A stretch of DNA of 64,000 nucleotides from Alkalimonas delamerensis (GTDB lineage Bacteria > Pseudomonadota > Gammaproteobacteria > Enterobacterales > Alteromonadaceae). Both the position numbers and the translations under genes were made by a program. Positions 26,448-34,407 of this stretch are shown piece by piece. Location of the stretch: the NCBI RefSeq assembly GCF_030717955.1, contig NZ_JAUZVY010000004.1:1-64000 (forward strand), in the 5' to 3' direction. The notes under the pieces are model-generated. The model worked only from the letters and a program-made list of their open reading frames with translations, had not been told where the DNA came from and ran no database searches. Within the stretch, counting starts at the first letter, position 1, and each line of letters starts with the position of its first letter.

Positions 26448-27620
26448 TTAACTCAATAAAGTCCGCATTGCTTGCTGCAAACCGTCCAGGGTGAGCGGGT
26501 ACATGCGCTGAGCCATGATCTGCTGAATAAGACCAATCGACTGATAATGCGGCCACCAGGTTTCGGGTTGCGGATTCAACCACACGGCTTTGGGGTACTG
26601 CGCCAGCAGCCGGTTGAGCCAGACATCGCCGGCTTCTTCGTTGTAGTGCTCGACGCTGCCGCCGGGCCAGGCGATTTCGTAAGGGCCCATGGTGGCATCG
26701 CCGACAAAGATAAGCTTGTAATCCGAGCCGTAGGTATGAATTAAATCCATCACCTTGGTTTGCTGCTCGCGCCGGCGCTGGTTGTGTTTCCAGACCCCTT
26801 CGTACACACAGTTGTGAAAGTAAAAAAACTCCAACTGTTTGAACTCGCTGCGGGCGGCGGCAAACAGCTGCTCGCACTCGTGGATGTAATCGTCCATCGA
26901 GCCGCCCACATCCAACAGCAGCAGTACTTTGATGGCATTGTGCCGTTCGGGTTGCCATTGCAAATCCAACAGTCCCCCCTGCTGCGAGGTCGCACGAATG
27001 GTTTCCGGTAAGTCCAGTTCCTGGCTGGCACCGGTTCGTGCAAAACGGCGTAATTGACGCAGCGCCAGCTTAATGCTGCGGTTGTTGAGCTCGGCATCGC
27101 TGTCGAGATCGCGAAACTCGCGCTTGTCCCAGACTTTGACGGCTCTGCGGGCACCGGAACCCTCCTGCCCCAACCGGATCCCTTCCGGATTGTAGCCGTA
27201 GGCACCAAAGGGCGAGGTGCCACCGGTGCCAATCCATTTGTTGCCGCCGGCATGGCGTTTTTGCTGCTCGGCTAAACGCTCTTTAAATTGTTTTAGCAGC
27301 TCATCCAGACTGCCAAGGCCTTTCAGGGCTTGTTTTTGCGCATCAGTCAGCTGACGGATCACATCGGGCTTCAGCCAGTCATCCGGGATGCTGCTGGCGA
27401 TATCGACCGCCGCCACCCCTTCAAAGTACTCGGCAAAAGCGCGGTCAAACTTGTCGTAGTTGCGCTCGTCTTTGACCAGCACCAAACGCGCCAAATGGTA
27501 AAATGCCTCGGTGTCGGCAAAGATCACCTGCTGCTTTAAAGCGGCCAGCAAATCCAGCAGCTCCGTCAGGCTAACACTCAGACCATGCTTGCGCAGGGTT
27601 TGAAAAAACTGAACCAGCAT
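26448..27620 (-). CDS. VWA domain protein, CoxE-like
   Basis: A 390-residue protein from the ATG at 27620, which overlaps the moxR stop as TGATG; the frame extends further upstream but only as a shadow of moxR. The C-terminal half is a von Willebrand A domain with the metal-site motif DVGGSMD near residue 238. The N-terminal half is helical and charged (KQFKERLAEQQKRH). Together with the MoxR ATPase it forms the widespread MoxR/VWA pair, thought to act as a metal-insertion or assembly chaperone. No client enzyme is encoded nearby. A GCTGTCAGC hairpin at 26423-26444 follows the stop. Confidence 0.85.
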   Translation of the reverse strand: MLVQFFQTLRKHGLSVSLTELLDLLAALKQQVIFADTEAFYHLARLVLVKDERNYDKFDRAFAEYFEGVAAVDIASSIPDDWLKPDVIRQLTDAQKQALKGLGSLDELLKQFKERLAEQQKRHAGGNKWIGTGGTSPFGAYGYNPEGIRLGQEGSGARRAVKVWDKREFRDLDSDAELNNRSIKLALRQLRRFARTGASQELDLPETIRATSQQGGLLDLQWQPERHNAIKVLLLLDVGGSMDDYIHECEQLFAAARSEFKQLEFFYFHNCVYEGVWKHNQRRREQQTKVMDLIHTYGSDYKLIFVGDATMGPYEIAWPGGSVEHYNEEAGDVWLNRLLAQYPKAVWLNPQPETWWPHYQSIGLIQQIMAQRMYPLTLDGLQQAMRTLLS

Positions 27621-28459
27621 CAGCGGCGACGCGCCATAAAGGCCAGTTTTTCCACCAAGGCAACGTCTTGCTCGTTTTTCAGCAAGGCACCAAACATCGG
27701 CATCAAACCGCCCTTTTGCTGTTTGTCGCGCAATACCTCGGCCGGGATCTCTTCCGCCAGCAGCAGCTTCAACCAATCCAGCAGCTCCGAAGTAGAAGGT
27801 TTCTTTTTCAGGCTGGGCAACTCACGCAGCTCAAAGAAGACTTCCAGTGCTGTGCTAAGCAGCTCGGACTGAATGGCCGGAAAATGCACTGAGACAATGT
27901 CGCGCAATAAGGCTTCATCCGGGAAGCGAATGTAATGGAAAAAGCAGCGGCGCAAAAAGGCATCCGGCAGCTCTTTTTCGTTGTTCGAGGTAATGATCAC
28001 GATAGGCCGCTGTTTGGCGGCCACTTCTTCACCGGTTTCATGCACGTAAAAGGCCATGCGATCCAGCTCGTACAGCAAATCGTTTGGAAACTCGATGTCG
28101 GCTTTGTCGATTTCATCAATCAACAACACCGGACGTTTATCGGCAGTAAAGGCCTGCCACAGCTTGCCGGGACGAATGTAATTGGCAATGTCGTGTACCT
28201 TGTCGCTGCCAAGCTGGCTATCGCGCAAGCGCGATACCGCATCGTACTCGTACAAACCGTGCTGCGCCTTGGTGGTCGACTTGATGGGCCAGCTGATTAG
28301 CTCAGCACCCAGCGCTTCGGCCAACTCTTCGGCCAAGCGGGTTTTGCCGGTGCCGGGTTCGCCCTTTATCAATAGTGGTTTTTCCAACGTGATGGCGGCA
28401 TTCACCGCCAGTGCCAATTCATCGGAAACAATGTAGTGTTCGGTACTTTGAAACGACAT
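27620..28459 (-). CDS. MoxR-family AAA+ ATPase
   Basis: A 279-residue ATPase. Walker A is GEPGTGKT (33-40) and Walker B is VLLIDEIDKA (111-120). Sensor 1 is in IITSNNEKELPDAFLRRC, which also contains the arginine-finger region. It is the first gene of the two-gene unit with the VWA protein and is translation-coupled to it. MoxR proteins act with VWA partners in protein maturation. It is cytoplasmic and its target is unknown. It is divergent from cysK with a 176-bp gap. Confidence 0.9.
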   Translation of the reverse strand: MSFQSTEHYIVSDELALAVNAAITLEKPLLIKGEPGTGKTRLAEELAEALGAELISWPIKSTTKAQHGLYEYDAVSRLRDSQLGSDKVHDIANYIRPGKLWQAFTADKRPVLLIDEIDKADIEFPNDLLYELDRMAFYVHETGEEVAAKQRPIVIITSNNEKELPDAFLRRCFFHYIRFPDEALLRDIVSVHFPAIQSELLSTALEVFFELRELPSLKKKPSTSELLDWLKLLLAEEIPAEVLRDKQQKGGLMPMFGALLKNEQDVALVEKLAFMARRR

Positions 28460-28635
28460 AAACAGACCTTTATTGCTCGCAGGCTGCTACTTTACCTTGT
28501 TGGCGCTGGTCGTGCCAGTGCTGACAAAGGCAACTCTGGTGCAGGCGGAATAACATATAGCAAAACGCTTCTTTGCTTTTGGCCATCCAGGCGTTAATTT
28601 AACGAAAATCTGCTAGCAAACCGGAGCATGCTGTT

Positions 28636-29604
28636 ATGGCAAACATCTTTGAAGACAATTCCTTATCGATTGGCCGTACCCCCCTGGTCAAATTAAATCG
28701 TGTGACGGGTGGCAATGTCTACGCCAAAATCGAAGCCCGCAACCCAAGTTTCAGTGTGAAATGCCGTCTTGGCGCCGCCATGATTTGGGATGCCGAGCAA
28801 AAAGGCGTGCTGACCGAAGGCAAAGAGCTGATTGAGCCAACCTCTGGCAATACCGGCATCGCGCTGGCCTTCGTTGCCGCCAGTCGTGGCTACAAACTGA
28901 CGCTGACCATGCCGGCGACCATGAGCCTGGAGCGCCGTAAGCTGTTAAAAGCTTTGGGTGCCAACCTGGTGCTGACCGAAGGGCCGAAGGGCATGAAGGG
29001 TGCCATCGAGAAAGCCAAGGAAATTCAAGCATCCAACCCGGATAAGTACGTCTTGCTGCAGCAATTCGACAATCCGGCCAACCCGCAAATTCATTTCGAA
29101 ACCACCGGTCCTGAAATCTGGAACGATACCGATGGCAAGGTGGATGTCTTTGTTGCTGGCGTGGGGACTGGCGGTACCATTACCGGTGTCAGTCGTTACA
29201 TCAAGCTGGAGAAAAAGCATCCGCTGACTAGCGTCGCGGTAGAGCCGACCGACTCGCCGGTAATCAGCCAGCAACGTGCTGGCGAAGAGTTAAAGCCTGG
29301 ACCGCACAAAATTCAGGGCATTGGCGCTGGCTTTATTCCAGGCAACCTGGATCTGGAAATGATTGACCGCGTCGAGCAGGTCAGCAACGACGAAGCCATC
29401 GCCATGGCGCATCGCTTAATGAAAGAAGAAGGCATTCTGGCCGGGATTTCCTCCGGTGCTGCCGTGGTCGCCGCCAAGCGTCTTGCCGAGCAGCCTGAGT
29501 TTGCCGATAAGAACATCGTGGTGATTTTACCTAGCTCTGCTGAACGTTACTTGTCCAGCCCACTGTTTGCCGATGTCTTTACCGAGCAAGAGCTGCAGGC
29601 GTAA
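28636..29604 (+). CDS. cysK: Cysteine synthase A (O-acetylserine sulfhydrylase)
   Basis: Makes cysteine from O-acetylserine and sulfide with PLP. The product is 322 residues, the usual length. The PLP lysine is Lys42 in NPSFSVKCR. The substrate loop is PTSGNTGIAL, the phosphate-binding loop is GVGTGGTITGV, and SSGAAV lies near the C-terminus. The VKCR form of the lysine motif and the PSSAERY ending point to CysK rather than CysM. CCGGAGC lies upstream of the ATG. The gene is alone, with a terminator after it. Confidence 0.94.
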   Translation: MANIFEDNSLSIGRTPLVKLNRVTGGNVYAKIEARNPSFSVKCRLGAAMIWDAEQKGVLTEGKELIEPTSGNTGIALAFVAASRGYKLTLTMPATMSLERRKLLKALGANLVLTEGPKGMKGAIEKAKEIQASNPDKYVLLQQFDNPANPQIHFETTGPEIWNDTDGKVDVFVAGVGTGGTITGVSRYIKLEKKHPLTSVAVEPTDSPVISQQRAGEELKPGPHKIQGIGAGFIPGNLDLEMIDRVEQVSNDEAIAMAHRLMKEEGILAGISSGAAVVAAKRLAEQPEFADKNIVVILPSSAERYLSSPLFADVFTEQELQA

Positions 29605-29636
29605 AAACTGCAGCGGCATTATTTAACGAATCAATC

Positions 29637-29662
29637 AAGGTCGCTTTGGCGGCCTTTTTTAT
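29637..29662 (+). terminator. Terminator of cysK
   Basis: AAGGTCGC-TTTG-GCGGCCTT forms an 8-bp stem with one G-T pair, followed by a T-run, 33 bp past the stop. Confidence 0.8.
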
Positions 29663-29734
29663 TGCCTTTTTGCCTTTACAGCTTAGCGAGAAACAACCAC
29701 ACTTAAGCTTTACAGCTTGCTTGGTACCTCAATC

Positions 29735-30175
29735 ATGGTGCGACAACTTTTCCTGCTTCCTTTATTGTTTTGGTTATTGGCCTGCACAGATTCGAATGAC
29801 GCCCTTTCTGGCACCTTTCATGCGCCAGAGCATGCTGCCGCTGCTTTTTTTGATGCCATCTACAATAAAAATGATTTGGAGCTGGCGAAAAGCCTCAGCA
29901 CCAAAGAGCTGGCTGAATTATTGGAGCACTACGGGACACCACGCCAAGTGGGCCGAACCCTGATCAATATGTCGTACGATGAAGTCACCATCAACGTCAA
30001 TCGCGCCGGACAAAACCTGCGTGAACAATATGGCAATGAAACCAATGTGATGCTGGTATTTCACGGCCCACTGGCAGGCCGCGAAATCACTGAAATGCGC
30101 GAAGTACGAATGGTCCGGGTGCGTGGCCGCTGGTTGGTGGCAGAGATCAGACACGACCCTTATAGCCGCGGTTAA
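29735..30175 (+). CDS. Small putative lipoprotein
   Basis: A 146-residue protein from the ATG at 29735; a TTG 18 bases earlier is the only upstream alternative. The signal sequence ends in a lipobox LLAC, giving a lipidated Cys at about residue 17. The mature part (AAAAFFDAIYNKNDLELAKS, then ...EMREVRMVRVRGRWLVAEI) resembles NTF2-like small lipoproteins, in which a helical front packs on a curved sheet. No catalytic residues are evident and the function is unknown. The 3' end comes within 6 bp of a degenerate copy of the terminal repeat found near rnm. Confidence 0.65.
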   Translation: MVRQLFLLPLLFWLLACTDSNDALSGTFHAPEHAAAAFFDAIYNKNDLELAKSLSTKELAELLEHYGTPRQVGRTLINMSYDEVTINVNRAGQNLREQYGNETNVMLVFHGPLAGREITEMREVRMVRVRGRWLVAEIRHDPYSRG

Positions 30176-30180
30176 CCGAA

Positions 30181-30197
30181 TATACCCAAGTAACCTC
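30181..30197. repeat. Degenerate copy of the TATACC(T/C)AAGTAACCTC terminal repeat
   Basis: TATACCCAAGTAACCTC matches the terminal repeat of the element at 61893-62158 at 16 of 17 bases, then diverges. It ends at the stop codon of the enoyl-CoA hydratase gene. Only one arm is present, so it may be a relic or chance. Confidence 0.4.
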
Positions 30198-30940
30198 TAT
30201 CCGCGACGAAAGAACTGCTGTACTGCTTGCTTGCATTCGTCACTTTGCAACAACTGCTGAAACTCGTTCAGTTCTTCCCGCAGCGTATAATGCAAGGCTT
30301 CTTGCTGATTGGCCTTTAATAAGCGCTTGCTGGTCTGCACCGCCTGTGCAGGCAGCGCAGCTAACTGCCTGGCTTTTTCATTGGCGAAAGCCAATAACTC
30401 TGCCTTTGGAACTAATCGATTCACCAGCCCCATCCGCTCGGCCGTCTCCCCATCAAATGGCTCTGCCAACAACAGGTATTCACAGGCCCGGTGATAACCT
30501 ATCAATTGCGGCAACAGCAAGCTCGAAGCTGCTTCCGGGCACAGGCCCAATCGGGTAAACGGCAGTTGGAAGCGGGTGTCTGCAGTGGCATAGACCAACT
30601 CGCAGTGCAGCAAAGCCGTGGTGCCAATGCCAATGGCAAGACCCGCCACAGCGGCGACTATGGGTTTCGGAAATTCAGCCAGTTGGTACAAAAAGCGCAC
30701 CGTTGGGTGCTGCTGATTTAACTCGCCACCGGTTAAAAAGTCCTGCAAGTCATTGCCTGCAGTAAAGCAATCATCCTGCCCCTGCAGCAACACGACCTTG
30801 ACGTCCGGATCGGTTGCGGCTTCTTTTAAAGCATCAGCCAGCTGCTGGTACATGGCTTGGTCCAGCGCATTTTTCTTTTCAGGTCGCTGCATGCTCAGTG
30901 TTAACACACCAGCTTGCCGTTGCTGCTCTACAGATGCCAT
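30197..30940 (-). CDS. Enoyl-CoA hydratase/isomerase family protein
   Basis: A crotonase-fold enzyme of 247 residues from the ATG at 30940, with AAGGGAAA before it; an ATG at 30961 is also possible but overlaps the ggt stop. Features are PEKKNALDQAMYQQL, the oxyanion-hole segments FTAGNDLQDF and AVAGLAIGIGTTALLHCE, and FTRLGLCPEAASS. In this last motif one of the two hydratase Glu positions is kept and the other is not clearly present, so isomerase or another CoA activity is possible. It lies 10 bp downstream of ggt on the same strand, probably in the same transcript. Confidence 0.85.
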   Translation of the reverse strand: MASVEQQRQAGVLTLSMQRPEKKNALDQAMYQQLADALKEAATDPDVKVVLLQGQDDCFTAGNDLQDFLTGGELNQQHPTVRFLYQLAEFPKPIVAAVAGLAIGIGTTALLHCELVYATADTRFQLPFTRLGLCPEAASSLLLPQLIGYHRACEYLLLAEPFDGETAERMGLVNRLVPKAELLAFANEKARQLAALPAQAVQTSKRLLKANQQEALHYTLREELNEFQQLLQSDECKQAVQQFFRRG

Positions 30941-30950
30941 TCGCTTTCCC

Positions 30951-32690
30951 TTAATGTCCAAGTACCTGGCCTTCCCGGCGTGGGTCGGCGCCCCCTTGCA
31001 AGCCGGATTCTAACAAGACGATACCGTGCAGGCCACTGTTTAGATCAATGACCCGGACCTGATGCCCAAGTTGCTGCAATGCGGCTTGTCGCTGTTCCAA
31101 TTCGGTGCCTTTTTCCAGCGCCAGGAAGTCGTTGCGGTGCGTCACTCTTGGCAAGTTCATTGCGGATTGAATATCCAACTGCCAATCAATTAAAGCCACT
31201 AACGTATGGGCCACGTAGTTAATGATGCGACTGCCACCAGGGGAGCCCAGCACCATCCGAAGCTGCCCCTCAGCATCAAACACCATCACTGGTGCCATCG
31301 AGGAGCGCGGACGCTTGCCCGGCTCGACCCGGTTGGCGACCAAAGCGCCATCCGACTTCGGGTTCAACGAAAAATCGGTTAACTGGTTGTTCAGCAGGTA
31401 GCCATTGACCATCAGGCCAGAGCCAAAGACATTTTCGATGCTGGAGGTCAGACTGACCGCATTGCCGGCCGCATCCACCACTGAGAAATGGGTGGTAGCC
31501 GCCAGCTCGGGACTGTAAGTCGTTTGTCGGGACCACTCAGCACCAAACTCACCCGGAGCGACCTGTTGCAAGGCTCGCTCCAGGGTCAGCAGCTGGCTGC
31601 GGCTTTGCAAATAATCGGGCGCCAACAACTGGGCCACCGGTACTTTGACAAAATCACTGTCGGCGACATAGTGATCCCGATCAGCAAAAGCCAACTGTGA
31701 CGCCATCGCAAACAGATGAATGGCTTCTACGCTATCGGGCGCATAGTTGGCAAGCTCAAAGGCTTCCAGAATCCCCAGGATCTGCAATACGGCAATGCCA
31801 CCGGAACTCGGCGGTGCCATACCACACACCCGGTAACCGCGGTAGGCCCCACACACCGGCTCTCGCTCAACAACCTGGTAAGCCAATAGATCGGCGGTGC
31901 TCAACTGCCCGGGGTTGACCGGAGCCTGCTGCACAGCGCTGACCAGGGCTTTGGCGTTGTCGCCTTGATAAAAGACTTCGGCACCTTCCGCTGCCACCTG
32001 CCGCAAAATAGCAGCATAGGCTGGATTTTTAAGCTGTTGCCCGGCCTGCAGTGCTTCGCCATTGGGGAAAAAATACGCCATGGCCTCCTCACTGTGCTGC
32101 AATCCCTGGTTCCAACCAGAGGCCAGCTGACGCGCCAAACGATGCGACACCTCAAAACCGTCTTCGGCAAGCGTTATCGCATCCTGAAACAGTGCGGCCC
32201 ATGGCAACACGCCGTAACGCTGATGCGCCTGCTGCATGGCGGCAAAAAGCCCCGGTACTCCGACAGACTTGCCTCCAACATTGGCTTCACGCCACGCCAT
32301 AGCCTGATCACCCTGCATAAATAAAGTCTCATCGACGGCTGCAGGCGCGGTTTCACGGCCATCAAAGGAAGTCATCTGTTGCTGCTGCTGATCCCAGTGC
32401 AAAATAAAGGCACCACCGCCAATGCCAGAGCTTTGCGGCTCAACCAAACCAAGCACCAATTGCACCGCAATAGCAGCATCCATGGCGCTGCCCCCTTGCT
32501 GCAGAATTCGAAGCCCTGCCTTCGAGGCCAGAGGGTGGGCGGCAGATACCATATAATGCTCGGCTTCAACCAGCGACTGCTGATAGCGGCCAGTTGCCGC
32601 CTCCGGCTCGCGATCGGCCTGAACGGGTGTCGATGCATCGGCAAAGGATGCGATAAACAAAAAGGAGAAAAGTGGCAACAGAGTCTTCAT
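30951..32690 (-). CDS. ggt: Gamma-glutamyltransferase
   Basis: Hydrolyses or transfers the gamma-glutamyl group of glutathione in the periplasm. The 579-residue precursor has a signal peptide (about 1-19). The N-terminal large subunit contains GGSAMDAAIAVQLVLGLVEPQSSGIGGG and the FDGRETAP motif. Self-cleavage occurs before the nucleophilic Thr in TTHFSVVD near residue 399. The small subunit then carries the GSPGGSRI oxyanion motif. Size and order are typical. It is divergent from the rhombosortase gene by 109 bp and is followed by the enoyl-CoA hydratase-like gene. Confidence 0.93.
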   Translation of the reverse strand: MKTLLPLFSFLFIASFADASTPVQADREPEAATGRYQQSLVEAEHYMVSAAHPLASKAGLRILQQGGSAMDAAIAVQLVLGLVEPQSSGIGGGAFILHWDQQQQQMTSFDGRETAPAAVDETLFMQGDQAMAWREANVGGKSVGVPGLFAAMQQAHQRYGVLPWAALFQDAITLAEDGFEVSHRLARQLASGWNQGLQHSEEAMAYFFPNGEALQAGQQLKNPAYAAILRQVAAEGAEVFYQGDNAKALVSAVQQAPVNPGQLSTADLLAYQVVEREPVCGAYRGYRVCGMAPPSSGGIAVLQILGILEAFELANYAPDSVEAIHLFAMASQLAFADRDHYVADSDFVKVPVAQLLAPDYLQSRSQLLTLERALQQVAPGEFGAEWSRQTTYSPELAATTHFSVVDAAGNAVSLTSSIENVFGSGLMVNGYLLNNQLTDFSLNPKSDGALVANRVEPGKRPRSSMAPVMVFDAEGQLRMVLGSPGGSRIINYVAHTLVALIDWQLDIQSAMNLPRVTHRNDFLALEKGTELEQRQAALQQLGHQVRVIDLNSGLHGIVLLESGLQGGADPRREGQVLGH

Positions 32691-32799
32691 ACGAGCCTAA
32701 AACCTGAGGTTGTACCGAACTTTACCCTACCCAGAAGTCTGACAAAGATCAATCGTCAATCTTCATGACTTTCGTCGACAAGCTGGTTACACTTCTCAA

Positions 32800-33420
32800 A
32801 TGCCTGCACGAAGTTTTTACCCGGCCTATTTCAAAAGCGCTGCCCTGATCGGTATTGCGCTTTTTGCGCTGCTTTGTCTGCTGCTTCTGAGTCTGCCCGA
32901 TCATTGGCAACAGACACTGAACTACCAAATCAACCCCGTCAGGCAAGGCCAATTGTGGCGATTACTCACTGCCAACCTTTTGCATACCAACCTTTGGCAT
33001 TTGTTATTAAACCTGGCCGGCTTGAGCCTGCTGTTGCTACTGCACCAGCAGCACTTTCAAAGCCGACTTTACCTGCTGTGGTTGCTTGTAGCTGGTGTGC
33101 TGACCAATGCCCTGCTGTTGCTGTTGTTTCCAGAGTTGGATCTGTTGGTGGGTTTATCCGGCGCTTTGCATGCCATGGTTGTATTGGGCGCTTTGGCCGA
33201 CATCTGCCAAAAGGATAAAACCGGCTGGCTTTTGGTGGCTCTGGTGCTGGCAAAAGTCAGCTATGAGCAACTGTTTGGGCCTGATCCTGAACTGTCACAG
33301 CTGATTGCAGCTCAGGTGGCGGTGGATGCTCACCTGGCCGGCGTTTTTGCCGGTGCTTTGCTTTTTCCGGTTTGGTGGTTGCGAAAAAAAGGCAGGTCAA
33401 ATGACCTGCCCTCTTCTTAA
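32800..33420 (+). CDS. rrtA: Rhombosortase (rhomboid-family intramembrane serine protease)
   Basis: A 206-residue polytopic protein with about six hydrophobic helices. The rhomboid features are LLHTNLWHLLLN (His near 62 and 67), the nucleophile Ser120 in GLSGALHAM, and the catalytic His near 178 in DAHLAGVFAG. The GLSGALH form and the short size fit rhombosortase, which processes proteins carrying a GlyGly-CTERM tail. No GlyGly-CTERM protein is encoded in the neighbourhood; the convergent neighbour is a PEP-CTERM protein instead. The last codons contain a hairpin that serves as terminator for that neighbour. Confidence 0.85.
   Translation: MPARSFYPAYFKSAALIGIALFALLCLLLLSLPDHWQQTLNYQINPVRQGQLWRLLTANLLHTNLWHLLLNLAGLSLLLLLHQQHFQSRLYLLWLLVAGVLTNALLLLLFPELDLLVGLSGALHAMVVLGALADICQKDKTGWLLVALVLAKVSYEQLFGPDPELSQLIAAQVAVDAHLAGVFAGALLFPVWWLRKKGRSNDLPSS
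33383..33410 (-). terminator. Terminator of the PEP-CTERM gene, inside the 3' end of rrtA
   Basis: GGCAGGTCA/TGACCTGCC stem at 33391-33410, followed on the minus strand by a run of seven T. It overlaps the last rrtA codons on the other strand. Confidence 0.8.
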
Positions 33421-33432
33421 AAGCAAAGCGAT

Positions 33433-34230
33433 TTACTTTTTACGCCGGGCCAGGCGTGCGCCTAACAAACCTAAACCCAACAAGCCCAAAGTGGCTGGTG
33501 TAGGCACTGGATTGGTATCCCCTATCGGTGCCCCTCCAACTGTGATGCCATCAAACGCCATGCCGGATTGATACAGGCTATCAGACCAGTTGACCACCCC
33601 AAACTCTAAGAAATAATTGCCAGTGCTGGCAATGTTATAGCTCGAGCTAATCCAACCGGTGTAACCACAGCCAATGTCAAAGCAACGACCGCTGTCACTG
33701 CCAAGAGGTGACCAAGTAGGTGCGCCCGGATTCATCAGTACTTCAACCGGATTTAAGGTCGCTGTTGGTTCTGGCATACCAAAGCCAGGAACAATACTGC
33801 CACTTGGTGTAGTACGAGCTGTGAATAAAATGGCCACTTCATCGTTCATTTCATTTAATAAACGAGCCCAGGCGTAATCCACGAATTCATCTGAGCCATC
33901 GGATGAGACGTAGTTGAAGAAAAAGTTAAGCTCATCACCGGCTTGCGCAGAGAATAAGCTTGAAGTCAGAGTTGAGCCTGTCGTGCCCGTTAAACCGGGC
34001 AGGCCAACCCCTGTAACGCCATTGGTGGAAGCAACATAACCGTATTGTGCAGCACCGGTTGGTGCCAATGTTACATCGCCATCCGCCCCCAAAGCGCCAC
34101 AGGTGCCGACACAATTCCAGTCGGCAGGCAGCCCGCCTTCGAACAAAGATGCGCTGGCGGTCGAGCTTAGCATCAGAGCCGAGAACAAAGCGCTGCTATA
34201 CAACATAGTTTTTGTTTTTTTCGTTAACAT
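33433..34230 (-). CDS. PEP-CTERM sorting domain protein
   Basis: A 265-residue secreted protein. A signal peptide covers about residues 1-28 (LSSTASA cleavage). The central part (about 30-235) is a beta-rich, Gly/Thr/Ser-rich domain with FFFNYVSSDGSDEFVDYAWARL and FLEFGVVNWSD, resembling PEP-CTERM proteins of the NF038132 type. The C-terminus has the sorting signal: VPTPATLGLLGLGLLG, then the basic RLARRKK. The canonical PEP is replaced by PTP, a known variant style. The protein would be processed by an exosortase, which is not encoded here. AGGACG precedes the ATG. Confidence 0.85.
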   Translation of the reverse strand: MLTKKTKTMLYSSALFSALMLSSTASASLFEGGLPADWNCVGTCGALGADGDVTLAPTGAAQYGYVASTNGVTGVGLPGLTGTTGSTLTSSLFSAQAGDELNFFFNYVSSDGSDEFVDYAWARLLNEMNDEVAILFTARTTPSGSIVPGFGMPEPTATLNPVEVLMNPGAPTWSPLGSDSGRCFDIGCGYTGWISSSYNIASTGNYFLEFGVVNWSDSLYQSGMAFDGITVGGAPIGDTNPVPTPATLGLLGLGLLGARLARRKK

Positions 34231-34363
34231 GAAACGTCCTTATCGTTATCAAACCGAAGCCGAAACCAAGCAACAACAATGCCACATAGCGAAATCCATA
34301 TAAATCAATGACATAAAAAATTCTATTGATTGTAAGCAGGCTCTCTGTAAATTTTTGTGACAT

Positions 34364-34392
34364 AAAAAAACCAGCTTGCGCTGGTTTTTTTT
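34364..34392. terminator. Terminator of the 34408-36924 peptidase gene
   Basis: AAAAAAACCAGC-TTGC-GCTGGTTTTTTTT, with strong A/T tracts on both strands. It lies 16 bp past the peptidase stop. Confidence 0.92.
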
Positions 34393-34407
34393 ATTTTATG
34401 GCACTAC

